From the NCBI GenBank assembly GCA_019914995.1, contig JAFKAK010000546.1, forward strand, positions 1-64,000: 64,000 bases of DNA, written 5' to 3'. The position numbers and the translations under genes were made by a program. Source of the stretch: Acanthochlamys bracteata. Its lineage: Eukaryota > Streptophyta > Magnoliopsida > Pandanales > Velloziaceae. The notes beneath the pieces were generated by a model. The model searched no databases. It was not told where the DNA came from and worked only from the letters and a program-made list of their open reading frames with translations. Positions 10,500 to 20,985 of the stretch are shown one piece after another. Each line of letters begins with the position of its first letter. The stretch's first letter is position 1.

Positions 10500-11228
10500 T
10501 AGGAACACCTGAAAATACTGATTTTACATTATCGTTATTATCAATGTAAGCATATTTTTATGTCTGCAGATAAAGATAAAACTAATATTTCAGTAGGCGT
10601 AGGCGCTACAGTAGTTTTATCTCCTGAAGCTGCTACCAAATAGGTAACAGTATAAGAAATGTAGGTTCTAACATTGGTCTTGCTGGTACTGTTGGAGCTC
10701 TTGCTGCTGGTGTGGCTAAATCAGTATCTAAATCAGCTTTACCTCCTGTTCAAAAAGCAGGTATAGTCGTGGCTGCTAGTATTCTGGGTGCAGGTATTCA
10801 TATTGGGGCTTCAGCAATAAATAGAGCAAATTCTGGTGCTGAAAAATCCAGGCCCAAATGGGTCCGGTAATTTTAAAAATTTGGTGGCCGGTTCTGAGAA
10901 TAGTCCATTAGAGGATCTACTATTTAGTCTCGATATTATTAATTATGCTTGTTTAAGTTTAGTAATTATTTTATTAATGATTATATTGTTTAAATTTTAT
11001 TTAAACGAAGATAAATTAAATTTAAATTTATCCTGAATAATTGGTACAAAATTAAATAATAGCTTAAATTATTATTTAATTAAGTTGATAAAATTTAATA
11101 AAAAAACAAGCAATATTTTTATATTTATTATATTTATTTTATTGATAATAGGTTTATCTTTTAACGGTTATTTCATAACAGAGTTGTACAGCAATTTAGG
11201 CAAATATGTGGTTCAATATAAAAAATAA
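10500..11228 (+). CDS. plasmid-type membrane protein ORF (frameshifted)
   Basis: Joined over two or three shifts, the frame reads FLGTPENTDFTL, a domain rich in small residues (GATVVLSPEAATK, LAGTVGALAAGVAKS, KAGIVVAASILGAGIH, ASAINRANS), a short linker with GPNGSGN, then SPLEDLLFSLDIINY and two long hydrophobic helices (LSLVIILLMIILFKFYL near 10960 and IFIFIIFILLIIGLSFNGYF near 11120). It ends with TAA at 11226-11228. Such glycine/alanine-rich plus helical ORFs sit beside dpo in several fungal mitochondrial DNAs of plasmid origin (from memory, not searched). Its function is unknown; a role at the inner membrane is an inference from the helices. Confidence 0.55.
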
Positions 11229-11344
11229 TTCATTAATAAAAATTTTGTGTTCAACTATAGAATACTTTATCCTTAAATAATTTGATATTATTAACTCTCC
11301 CTTTTATAATAAAATATAAATTTAGGCCATAATAGTAGAATATT

Positions 11345-11467
11345 TTAATAGGTCAAATAGCAACAGCCCTATATTTTTCTTATTTTGTATTTATGGTTCC
11401 TGCAGTATCTTTAATTGAAAACACATTGGCTGATTTAAATCAATCTAATAAAACGGTATTGGTTTAA
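11345..11467 (+). pseudogene. cob: second copy of cob 3' end
   Basis: A clean frame reads LIGQIATALYFSYFVFM, VPAVSLIENTLADLN and QSNKTVLV, ending with TAA at 11465-11467. This repeats the last about 40 codons of cytochrome b already present at 3530-3640, but many synonymous positions differ (for example ggtcaaatagcaacagcc versus ggacagatagctatggca), so the copies are old or come from different sources. Nothing upstream of the GQIATALYF block is duplicated. It probably is the native 3' end, displaced when an element carrying its own 3' exon entered. Confidence 0.8.
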
Positions 11468-12103
11468 TTTTACATAATAAGCCGAAGTCGGGTTTTTATT
11501 CAACGGCGCTACCTCCTTCATATTGTAAAAATTTTAAATATACAAATTTTATATTAAAATATCCTACTGATTCCCATTCTACAAAATTTTTAATTATAGA
11601 GTGTGGTGTGAGAAAAATAAATAATATTGTCGCAGTTAGGCATCCGAGCAAAAAAATTAGTAAAAATGGATAAAATTTTAATTTTTTTGTTTAGTACATC
11701 GCTGACATGTCAGCGGGGTATATGTTTTATTAAAATAGTAAATATGTTACGCCAGCTACGCCGGCTGCGCCCGCCCAGACTAATCTGATTTATTTAAAAA
11801 TATAAGCTTGTAAGGGAAGACCTCCCCTCCGTTCCCGGGTTCTCATTTTAGGTATGAAAATTTATAAATAAAAGTAATAAAAGAGATAAGAAAATAAATT
11901 TATTTAATAAATAAATATAAAAACAGACTGTCAGGCTACGCCGGAAAATGAATAATCTAAGCGGTGAATTATTTTTTTATCTCTCCGACTAATCAGATAC
12001 GCCTTTCAGATAACAATCGCCCATTTTCAATGGGCGCCGCAGCAGGATATAATTAAATTACATCGGAGCAAAGATTAAAAAGGATGATCTACAAAAAATA
12101 ATA
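11468..12103. other. spacer with GC-rich clusters
   Basis: No gene seen. Several short GC-rich elements stand out against the AT background: cgctgacatgtcagcg (palindrome, about 11700-11715), acgccagctacgccggctgcg near 11750, ggctacgccgg near 11935 and a cluster near 12005-12045. They share a tacgcc/ggcgta core with clusters elsewhere in the window. Confidence 0.6.
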
Positions 12104-12171
12104 AGAGTTTAGAATAATGGCAGTTCAGTGATTCCAAAATCAAAGGAAGGTGTTCGATTCGCCTAACTCTT
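12104..12171 (+). tRNA. trnW: tRNA-Trp (CCA as read)
   Basis: The acceptor stem AGAGTTT/TAACTCT, D-arm and T-arm (GGTGTTCGATTCGCC) are complete. The anticodon arm TGAT-TCCAAA-ATCA gives CCA in a six-base loop, one short of normal. In a code-4 genome the tRNA should carry TCA to read both TGA and TGG, so either a base was lost or misread, or the anticodon is edited. Confidence 0.65.
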
Positions 12172-12609
12172 GATTTATTTTAGATTAGAGGGCGTGAGAC
12201 GCGGGGCTGGCGTCGGCCACGCCTGATATTTCATATTAGTCAGCCACACTCCTGCGCCCGACGCCGCGCGTCCTAAAAATTTTATTTTTATCTGGTTGGG
12301 CGTGCGCCAGCGGTAGAGATAAAATTTGTGCGACCTACCCTTGTTTTATTCAACGACGTGCCTTTATTTTTTAAGGGTAGTTATTGTGGCTATTAAAAAT
12401 ATTGGAGTTATTTTAAATTTAGTATACCGTTGCCGCACACTCGTTAGCTTTATTAATAAATCAGAAAGCGTTATAAGGGCGTGGCCCTGCGTCGGCAAGC
12501 CAGCCTGCTTAAATATTTTTTAAAGTATAAAATTTACAAAAAATATGGATAATTAGGCCAATCCGTAAGTATTCTATCGTATACTTTAAATCATAAACAT
12601 AAAAACTAA
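12172..12609. other. GC-rich cluster spacer
   Basis: No gene supported. Positions 12185-12275 and 12295-12320 hold GC-rich stretches (for example gggcgtgagacgcggggctgg) that look like mobile GC clusters; the short open frame across 12326-12523 is of mixed composition and has no family signal. Confidence 0.45.
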
Positions 12610-12683
12610 GGGCCTTTAACTTAAAATGGTAAAGGATCTGATTGTCAATTAGAGAGATGTCGGTTCGAATCCGATAAGGCTCG
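12610..12683 (+). tRNA. trnD: tRNA-Asp (GTC)
   Basis: The acceptor stem GGGCCTT/AAGGCTC, anticodon arm TCTGA-TTGTCAA-TTAGA with anticodon GTC, and T-arm TCGGTTCGAATCCGA are all intact. Confidence 0.92.
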
Positions 12684-13304
12684 TAGAGTTTTACACTATT
12701 CTTTTACTTTCATTAAAAATCGCAGAGAAAAAAATCCTGTGGAACTTTTTGTTCGAACCATAATACTAAATTATGGTATACTAAAAATATGGTTTTCGCA
12801 ACGCAATTTAATTTTGTTTTTTTTTTCTTTACGCTGTGCACGCGCTGTATATTCGATAGGAGGCGTAGCCACACTGTGACAAGCTAAAAAATAAATTGCA
12901 AATAATATGTAATTTCTTTACTTAAATTATGTTTCTTTGATTATTTCTGTGCGAATATAGACGTAAATTACATCTAATTTACAATTCAATTTCTTTTTAG
13001 CTTGCGCTGAATTCGTTGATTTGTTAATTCATTGATTCGCAATTTGCTGAAAAAGACAAAATTTTTTAATTAAAGATATCTACGTTATTTAAGTATCAAG
13101 ATACCTAAATGTCTTAAAATTTTTCTTGCTTCGCGGGTAGGAACTTTACCACCGGCGAACTATAATTCGAAGACTTCTCTTTTTAAAATTTTCTTTACTG
13201 ACGCCAGCCCGCGCATATCAAAGTTTATAAATTTGAGTATGTGGGTAACGGCCAAGTACTAAAGAGTTCAAGGACTATCCTATTTTAGATATTGTAAAAT
13301 TTTA
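12684..13304. other. spacer, no gene seen
   Basis: AT-rich with small GC clusters near 12840-12870 and 13125-13210. I see no coding or RNA gene signal. Confidence 0.5.
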
Positions 13305-13611
13305 ATGCCTCAACTAATACCTTTTATTTCATAAATCAAGCTGTATTTGCTTTTTAACTTTATTAGCTTTAATCTATATCTTTTCTAAATTTATTTTACC
13401 TTTATTCTTTTCTTTACAAGTTATTAGAATGTACCTTGTAAATTTAAGCTTAGTATTTTTCTTAACGGAAGGAGTCATCTTGTCTCAATTTCTAAATAAA
13501 TTAAACAAAGAAAAATATTGAAGATTTAAAACTTTTCCTCTTCTACGTTGGCAAATGCAAATGGCAGGTATCCTGCCCAGTCTAAAATATTTTTTTAACT
13601 TTATAAATTAA
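13305..13611 (+). CDS. atp8: ATP synthase subunit 8
   Basis: Subunit 8 is the small membrane-anchored Fo protein of the ATP synthase. The start MPQLIPFY is diagnostic for fungal atp8; it is followed by FINQAVFAF, LLALIYIFSKFILPLF and a basic tail. Two one-T losses in homopolymers (near 13330 and 13352) break the frame. Family members are about 48-55 residues and usually end soon after the ILPxF-basic segment, near 13450 here. In this sequence the frame stays open to a TAA at 13609-13611 (about 100 codons). The extra 50 residues (LVFFLTEGVILSQFLNKL, KYWRFKTF) are either an unusual extension or an artefact of a lost stop. Confidence 0.8.
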
Positions 13612-14034
13612 TTAATGACCGCTTTTATCTTAAATAAGTAGAGTGCTTTTATCCAATAGGGAATTAGTGGGCGCTCAACTGATAAAGCGAACTTTAATTT
13701 TAAACCTTCCTCAACTTACCGTAATAGTTTAATCACAAATTATTGAAAAAATATGACATATAAAAATACCAAAAATATTATAAGGGTGTACACTACACTT
13801 GATTTGATTCCAATCTCGCCAGACTATGAGACTAGAAGAGTAGTTCTGTGATTTCCTGGACAATAAAAAAATCTAATTTTAATCTGTCTTCCTCTTTTAA
13901 AAGAGACTAAAAATATTTATTTTTATATTCATCTTCAAAAAGAGATTAAAAATATTTAATTTTGCTAAAATTTACCTCCTCACTACTGCCCGGCGTAGTT
14001 CGGCGCAGCCCGGCGTTGCCCGGCCAGCAAATAT
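13612..14034. other. spacer ending in GC cluster
   Basis: No gene seen. A GC-rich run of repeated cccggcgt-like units (about 13985-14026) lies immediately upstream of tRNA-Asn. Confidence 0.55.
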
Positions 14035-14106
14035 GGTGTCATAGCATAATGGTATTGCAGAGCACTGTTAATGCTTCTTATGGGGGTTCTGATTCCCCTG
14101 ATGCCT
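14035..14106 (+). tRNA. trnN: tRNA-Asn (GTT)
   Basis: The acceptor stem GGTGTCA/TGATGCC, D-arm with AATGGTATT, anticodon arm GAGCA-CTGTTAA-TGCTT and T-arm GGGGGTTCTGATTCCCC make a complete tRNA with anticodon GTT. Confidence 0.93.
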
Positions 14107-15722
14107 TTTTAACGCGCGTATTAAACATTAAATTAGAAAACTATCTAATAATTTCAAATTAAAATCTTTTACTCTCACTTCGTGTCTTGAATTGATTATA
14201 ATAAAATAAAGATTAAAAATAATAAAGCTTCAACTTAAAAATTTTTAATTCATACCCTATGCAGCAAGAAATAAACTTTAAAAAAAAATTTTAAAAGGTC
14301 TTGCAAAAAAGAATGTGCTTAGGTAGTCAAGATTCCTAAAGTTTCCTCTTATAGTTGTAAAAAAAGTATTTCTCCGTGACTACGGCGCTGGCGCATGTGG
14401 ACTATTTTACCCTTTCGCCTTCTCCTATAAAAACTTCGGTCTTTCGGAAAAGACGTTTAGGCTTCTAGCTTGGGATATTTTTTTGTACTATTTAGATAAT
14501 TTCTTCTATCTCCGTTAATAGCAATTTCATTAAAAACCAGTTTTTTGAAGACTTCTTAAACTTTCTTTAATTTTTTTAATAACAGATTTCTAATCCAACT
14601 CTACTTGCAGTGTGTCGGTAGAAATTATGCACCCTGCGGTATGCTATTTAATAATATAAATTATATAGCATTCCAGGAAATATTACTTTTCCAATGTGGC
14701 TAAAAGTCAGGTATAACGCCGATTATTTGCCGCCAAATTTTTTTTATTCTGAAACCGTACGTGGGCTATGCCAGAGGGCGAGGTTAATTTTATAAAGTTA
14801 GCGACGAAAAAATATTACTAATTAACATTTTTGATTCAGTGTAATTTTCTGATATTCTCTTTATACTTAGACTTAACTCACTCTCCCTTATTTTTAGAAA
14901 GATAAAGATTGACAAAAAAATAATTTCATTATTTTTATACAGAACGCATCTCATACTATAATAAAGATGTTTTAAATTTCTAAATGTCTGCTCTTTTAGT
15001 TTGAAAATTAATAAGATTTAGGTGCCTGCCCAAAATTGTAATTTAAGCTTAAATAACTTTAGCCTCCGTTGTAGCAATATTCGCTGCCGGGGCGTGGCTT
15101 GTTGGCTGATGTATGGCCTCCTACGTGAACTACGTCTGCCGTGTGGCCCCCGTAGGGCGTATGGCAGAGCCTTGCCTGCGTAGTTTGTTCCTTCTCTGTT
15201 ACAATATCAACAAATTAATTTTACCATCGTCAACCTTAAAAAAATAAAAGAATTAAATTTAATTCTTTTATATTTTCCAATTAAAATTTTTCTATGTTGA
15301 ACACGTAGTAGGACTACGCCAGAATAGTATGTAAATTTTTATTTTTTCTTCTTTGAAAGGCAAATATAAGTTAATACAGCTGCCTTACAATTATAAGCTT
15401 ACGTGGATTGGTTTGTGTTAGCAGGAGGCCCTACGTCACCGGCGTAGCCAAAGCCTACAGAAGCTAACGCAAATTAACACGAGCTAACACAACGGGATTT
15501 TTCTTTGATTTTTATTTTAAAATATTTTTAATTTTAAAATAGGCTTTAACTGAACTTGAACCCTGGTTCGCTACCTTAACAGCTTTGGCGCGGTTGCGGA
15601 AGCGAAGCGGCGCAGTTGTGAAGTAGCAGGTAAAGAAAAGAATGAAAAAAATATAGGGAGGCGTAGCCTGAGCTATGCCAGCGCAACTATAAAAATATTC
15701 TCTTGTTTTTCGCAAAATTTTC
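14107..15722. other. 1.6-kb spacer with GC clusters
   Basis: I find no gene. Open frames on either strand are short and of mixed composition. GC-rich clusters with gctacgcc/ggcgtagc cores occur near 14370-14400, 14755-14790, 15085-15185, 15305-15325, 15425-15450 and 15575-15680. A minus-strand ggttcaagttc near 15550 resembles a T-loop but has no partner arms. Confidence 0.5.
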
Positions 15723-15945
15723 ATGTATCATTAAAAATAACAATAATTTACAAACTTTCCTTATCATTTAGTTGAACCTTCTCCTTGGCCTATCTTAACT
15801 AGTTTTGCACTATTAACATTAACAGTTTCGGCCGTGATGTACTTTCACGGGTACGAAAATGGAGGGTATTTACTTTCCTAGGATTTTATTAACTACTTTT
15901 GCTATGATTCTTTGGTTCAGAGATGTTGTATTAGAAGGTACAAAA
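15723..15945 (+). CDS. cox3: cytochrome c oxidase subunit 3, exon 1
   Basis: The exon reads [26 protein letters not shown] and [17 protein letters not shown], the N-terminal two helices of Cox3 in the right order. The start is placed at ATG 15723, about ten codons before HLVEPSPW as in the family; a shift between them makes this uncertain. The exon stops inside the conserved EGTYLGNHT block, where a group I intron begins. Cox3 is a membrane subunit of complex IV. Confidence 0.9.
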
Positions 15946-16059
15946 AAATAGCACCTCTGATCAAAGATCCTATAAATTATTGCTTTAATATTTTAAAATT
16001 GCAAGTGTAGTTTCCCTGAAGAAATCAATGGAGCTTGTAAAACTATAGTAATGAATATT

Positions 16060-16906
16060 TAAAAAAAAAATTTAAGTTTAAATAAGGAACAACTAGGTTT
16101 TTATTTTATGGGTCTATTAGAAGGTGATGGAAGTATATCATTACCTTCTGTCGGTAAAAGTAAACTTACTAGAATTTTAAATCCTCGTATTGTATTTACT
16201 TCCCATATAAATAATTTAGGATTATATAATTATATTCAGCAGGAACTAGGTGGCATAGGCAGATTTAAAAAATCGGGAGATAGTTCTCTTCGGTATATAA
16301 TTGAGATAAAGATGGAATAATCAAATTTATAGAATTAGTACACAATAAATTACGGACACCTAAAAATGATAGATTTAATTTATTAATAGAATTTATTAAT
16401 TTAAAATATAATTTAACTATTGAAAATAGTGTATTAGATACATCTTCTATTTTTAGTAATAATTGATTTACTGATTTGTCGAAGCAGATGGTCATTTTAG
16501 CGTAAAATATAGAACAGCTAAGCCTAAATCTGAAACCAGAAAAAGAATGGTAAGTGAAAGTGTTAGCATATTATTTAGGTTAGATCAGCGTTCTTATGAG
16601 ATAGCTACTGACGCCTCAATGAACCCTATAATGGAATTCATTGCTTCTTATTTAAATTGTAATATGTTAACATTTAAATATAAAGCTCTGAAATCATCGG
16701 AACAAAGAGAAGTATTATCATTAAGCATAACTTCAGTTAATAATTTAAAACCCATAGTAGAATATTTTAATAATTATCCTTTGCTGGGTACTAAATATTT
16801 AGATTTTAAAGATTGAGAAGAAATATATTACATTATTTCTTCTAAAGAACATTTAACTGAATCAGGTCGAGCAAAAATAAAAAGTTTAAGCAAACATGAA
16901 CAGTAA
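16060..16906 (+). CDS. LAGLIDADG endonuclease in cox3 intron 1
   Basis: A nearly complete double-motif endonuclease. The N-terminal motif is FYFMGLLEGDGSISLPS near 16100-16145. The second is NWFTxFVEADGHFSVKYR near 16463-16510, followed by SILFRLDQRS, EFIASYLNCN, YPLLGTKYLDFKDWEE and a C-terminal KSLSKHEQ ending with TAA at 16904-16906. Only two single-base shifts (near 16310 and 16475) interrupt it, fewer than in other endonuclease genes here, so it could encode an active enzyme in the organism. TGA at 16813 falls in the DFKDWEE tryptophan. The group I core follows at 17030-17225. Confidence 0.88.
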
Positions 16907-17029
16907 AAGAAATTTCAGCGAGTAATCATCCGCATGCCTAATAGCAAATAAATTGTTAATTTTTATCGAATCCTCTTTGATAAAGTTTTGTATGATTCCT
17001 ATAAAGTATAGTGCCTTCTATAAATCTTA

Positions 17030-17235
17030 CTATATGCTGAAAAACCCTAAAGCTTTAAATACTCATTTTTAATTTTTAAAAAAGTAAGAATTTTAAAGAT
17101 ACTGCAATGGGCAATCAGCAGGGAACCAATAAACGTATAATTATTTTAGTAGGTCCCCAGAGACTATACGTAAAGAGATAAATACGTATTTTACCTATTT
17201 ATTAAGATATAGTCCAGTTTTAATTGAAAATTAAA
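17030..17235 (+). ncRNA. group I intron core in cox3 intron 1
   Basis: Pieces in order: actatatgctgaaaaacccta near 17030, caatgggcaatcagcaggga near 17106, cccagagactatacgt near 17155 and aagatatagtcc near 17203. The same set is seen in cob and nad5. Exon 2 resumes directly after. Confidence 0.85.
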
Positions 17236-17242
17236 TGTTAAT

Positions 17243-17661
17243 GACTTACTTAGAAACCATACTAAACAAGTTCAACAAGGACTGGTTCTAGGATTCGCTT
17301 TATTTGTTATTAGTGAAGTAATGGCTTTTTTTTTTCAGTCTTTGAGGATTTTTTCACTCAAGTTTAAGTCCGGATGTGGTATTGGGTTCAACCTGGCCGC
17401 CTTTAGGATTGATGCTTTAAACCTTTTGAGTACCATTACTTAATACATTATTATTGTTATCTTCTGAGCCTTTATTACATATGGACACCATGCTTTAATA
17501 AATGGAAACAGATCTGGGGCAATATATGGTGCAGCATTGACTATTGTATTAGCTGTTTTATTCACTGGGTTACAGTACTTAGAATATATGGAAGCTGGGT
17601 TTCACTTTTTCGGATTCATCTTATGGTACAGTATTTTATGCTTCAACTGGTCTTCATGGGT
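17243..17661 (+). CDS. cox3: cytochrome c oxidase subunit 3, exon 2
   Basis: The sequence continues the YLGNHT block and reads TKQVQQGLVLGFALFVISE, VMAFFFSVF, GSTWPPLGI, GHHALINGNRSGAIYG and FTGLQYLEYMEAGF, ending at YASTGLHG, all in canonical order for helices 3 to 6. Frame changes occur about every 60-100 bases (for example near 17335, 17400 and 17480). The conserved glutamates of the SEVMAF and EYMEAGF helices are present. It ends at the well-known GLHGLHV site, where the second intron enters. Confidence 0.92.
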
Positions 17662-17671
17662 TAAAAATAGC

Positions 17672-18990
17672 CCACTAAAAATTTTACCTCTTTATTTAAA
17701 AAATATTTCAATTAAATATGTTAAATAACTATAAGTTTTTTCTAATTCTATTAAATCTTCAAATAAACTTTTTATAAATTTAGAAATTAAAAATAAAAAT
17801 ATCAAACCTTTTTATTTAGAAAGAAATTTTCTAGAGTGGTTAGTAGGTTTTACAGATGCTGAAGGAAATTTTAATATAAGTTTGCGTAATTTAAAAAAAA
17901 CGGTAGTTATAATAGTTTTATTCTTACTTACCAAATTGGTCTTCATGTTAAAGATTTTAAGTTTTAAAACTTATTAAAAATAAATTACAGTGTGGTCATA
18001 TTTCTATCTCAGGTGACAAGTGTAATTATTTTGTCAATGATAGAAACTCTTTAATTTTATAATTTTACCTTTTTTAATTTTGTACATTTACATAGTTCAA
18101 AATATTCTCAATTCAAAGTATTTGAAAAAGCTTTGATTTGGTTAAAAATAATGAACATTTAAGTTCAGAAGGAAAATCAAAAATGATCAAATATTATTAT
18201 GAGATGAAAGAAGATCATTTCCCTATAAAATCAGATTTACCTTTAAATAATTACTGGTTAGGTGGTTTTGTGGACGGTGATGCAACATTTAGTACAGCCA
18301 GAAATAACCCTAGATTAAGATTTGAAAATAAAATAAATGAATTAGAATTATTTTAAAAAATTCAAATTTATTTAAATGTGGAAATATTTTGTATAACACA
18401 AGAATAGATAGACCAAATGCAAAATCTACTTGCATTTTAGATATTACAAATATTTATCATTTAAAAATATTATTATCCTCTATTTTCAAAAAAAGAGAAG
18501 AGTTTCAAATATTAAATACTATAAAACTTAATAATTTTAATTTATGGTGTATGCTAGTAGACATAAATTTTTATGGTTATCATAAATTAGTAGAAGGTAT
18601 TAATTTAATTGAAAAAATAAAAATAAAATTAAATAAATTATCCGATGAAGATAATTTTAATAATCAAGACTTAATGGATTTAGAATTGGATTTTAAGAGT
18701 CTCCTTTCTTTAACGTCGCCTATGAAATTAAAAATGGATTAAGATTTTTAAGAAACACAAATAATTTAATTTCAACAGGTTTACGAATTTTATGTAAAAA
18801 TCAGGATAATAATAAAGAACAAATGTTTGCTAGTATTTCTAAATGCAGAAGTTTTAAAAATTGATAGAACAAATATAAAAAATACTTATTAAATAAAGAG
18901 AAATATAAAAATTATACATTTCATTTTTTTATGAATAAACCTCATAATTAAAACTAAAATTAAAAAGTTTTGCAAAAATATTTTATATTG
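17672..18990 (+). pseudogene. LAGLIDADG endonuclease in cox3 intron 2 (frameshifted)
   Basis: The frame is fused in phase to exon 2 (SSWVKNSPLKILPLYLKN), as is common for intron ORFs. Motif 1 is FLEWLVGFTDAEGNFNISLR near 17828-17885. Motif 2 is NYWLGGFVDGDATFSTAR near 18250-18300. A long clean stretch from 18389 to 18742 (NTRIDRPNAKSTCILDI onward) forms the C-terminal domain. Shifts near 17900-18130 and 18350 interrupt it. The C-terminal half is rich in N, K, I and D. Confidence 0.82.
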
Positions 18991-19304
18991 TAAAATATTG
19001 ACAGAAAATAGGGATAATTACATGGACCTCCTTTAAACTTACTTACTTAAATTAGAAGGAAAATATGCAGCCTAACAAATATTTAGTATTTACAGATCAA
19101 AAAAGAAAATATTTGAAGGTTCAACGACTAGTAAGTGAATACTAATACTTATGAAAATCTTACCTCGAAACCCTAGAAAAAAATATAAATAAATTATAAG
19201 CGCCAACTTTTAAGTTAGCTTTTTATTTAATTTTTTTTGACATAGTCTGAACCTAATAGTAATATTAGGAAATAAAGATAAAGATCTTTATGATAACATA
19301 ATTG

Positions 19305-19474
19305 TACATGTGATAGTCGGAACTATATTTATAACAGTTGATTCGTACGGTTAATTTTACACCATTTAACTTCAGATCACCATATCGGGCTAGAGTCTGC
19401 TATTCTATACTGGCATTTTGTAGATGTCGTCTGGCTTTTCCTTTTTGTTTCTGTTTACTGGTGGTGGTGCGTAA
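19305..19474 (+). CDS. cox3: cytochrome c oxidase subunit 3, 3' exon (copy 1)
   Basis: After the intron the protein continues with [29 protein letters not shown] and [15 protein letters not shown], ending with GA and TAA at 19472-19474. This is the complete last helix pair of Cox3 without a further intron. Shifts near 19350 and 19465 are needed. A second copy of the region from ESAILYWHF to the stop, split by another intron, lies just downstream, so this exon is probably the one brought in by the intron. Confidence 0.88.
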
Positions 19475-19568
19475 TATTATTTTTCTATATTTTCTGCTCT
19501 ACCTATCGGAAGTATCGACCAATTATTTTTAATTTTAAATATATTTAAATATAACTCCCTTTTTTATT

Positions 19569-19602
19569 TCGGATTGAAGCAGCTATTCTTTATTGGCACT
19601 TC
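19569..19602 (+). pseudogene. cox3: cox3 3'-end duplicate, upstream piece
   Basis: The bases encode an IEAAILYWHF block that repeats the ESAILYWHF block of the exon ending 95 bases earlier, with different codons. It stops where the downstream endonuclease-bearing intron would begin. Confidence 0.7.
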
Positions 19603-19782
19603 TTTTTAATAATAGATTTGTAATGATCCCCCTCAGGCGTAGCAAAGAACAAAAAATCAAGGACCATGCGCCAACTAAACGAGAGCGATAGAACAGCAAG
19701 CGCGAAGCGAGAAAAAAAAAATTTAAAATAAATTTAGAAATAAGAGGGATATAAAAATAAAAAATTTTTAAATAATTAAATA

Positions 19783-19824
19783 AATCTCTTTAGGATCTGG
19801 GAGTTCGATTCTCACAGAGAGATT
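19783..19824 (+). tRNA. tRNA-like relic lacking D and anticodon arms
   Basis: A perfect 7-bp stem (AATCTCT with AGAGATT) encloses only a short linker and a T-arm (TGGGAGTTCGATTCTCA). At 42 bases it is the acceptor-T half of a tRNA. It sits inside the duplicated cox3 3' region. Confidence 0.5.
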
Positions 19825-20099
19825 ATGAAAAATATATTAACTAACTTTTGAGGAGTAAACCCTTGTGAGAAATCAAACTTTTGCTATATTTGCGAGAAGT
19901 TATGACTCTTCTACTTGTTTTTATCTACTGTTTTATCTTTGTTTTATATTGAGTATGATGTTCAAATTCTACTATGCTCTTTTATAATAAATCTGCATTA
20001 TCTTTTTATTCACATTCCAGATCATTTTCTAGTTTTTCTACTTTAAATTATCCTGTGAAAAATCTTTATCCCCGCTAATAGAAAAACATGCCCATAATT

Positions 20100-20965
20100 G
20101 AACCTTAAACCGTGATTTGTTACCGGATTATCGGAGGCTGAGGGAGTGTTTAATGTTGTTATGTATTTGGATTCTAGAACTGATGCTAAACCCCTATCAA
20201 ACGATTTAGAATATCGTTCGCGATAGCTATGAAAATAAGGATCAACTATTAGTGGAACTTTATAATTTTTTCAATGCGGAAAGTTATCTACGAACAAAAA
20301 CGGCATGACCGTTTATACAGTCCAAGATATCTCTAGTATATGAAATATAATTATCCTCATTTTAAATCATACCCTTTGAAAGGGACGAAACACTTAGATT
20401 TTTTAGATTTTAGTGAAATTGCTGAAATAATGTACAACAAAACACTTAACTGCTGAAGGTTTAACCTAATGATGATTCATTATTTGCAAATGAATACTAA
20501 ACGTAAGAATTTCCCGATGGGTTTGGTTTATCTATCGAAAATTGGCGAGAAAAAAAGATATTGAATATCTGACATTAAATGGACACTATATAAATGGATT
20601 TTTAGCCGGTGACGGTTCAATAGGGTTAATAACAAACTTAAACAATATCAGCACTTTTGGTACTATTTTAATTTCATTTACTCAGCACGTAAATAATTAC
20701 GTTTTAATTGCTTCTGTGCTTAGATACTTTAGTCCCAATCTGAACCCTTCTAAACACTCAGAATTTAGTGTGGGGGTTCTATACGTGAACTAGAAACTGG
20801 GATAAATATTTAGCACCTCACTTTATAGAATTTCTATGCTTGGGTACACAAACAAATCGCTATATCTAATTTATTTCAGATACGTCCTTTATTGGACGAT
20901 AAGAATAATAAGCAAACACAACAGAATATTTTAGATTTGTGAGATGATTTTAATGAAAAATTTTA
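20100..20965 (+). pseudogene. LAGLIDADG endonuclease in the intron splitting the cox3 duplicate
   Basis: Motif 1 reads KPWFVTGLSEAEGVFNVVM near 20108-20160; motif 2 reads YINGFLAGDGSIGLITN near 20588-20640, followed by HVNNYVLIASVLRYF. LNHTL and HLTAEGLT segments between them are typical of the linker that ends the first domain. Several shifts separate the blocks. It fills the gap between the AAILYWHF piece and the terminal [13 protein letters not shown] piece of the cox3 duplicate, so it belongs to a real third intron site of an older cox3. Confidence 0.78.
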
Positions 20966-20985
20966 ATAATCCTAAAACAGATTAA

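Noticed and set aside
15540-15600. Minus-strand ggttcaagttc as a tRNA T-loop
   Set aside because: No matching acceptor or anticodon arms could be formed.
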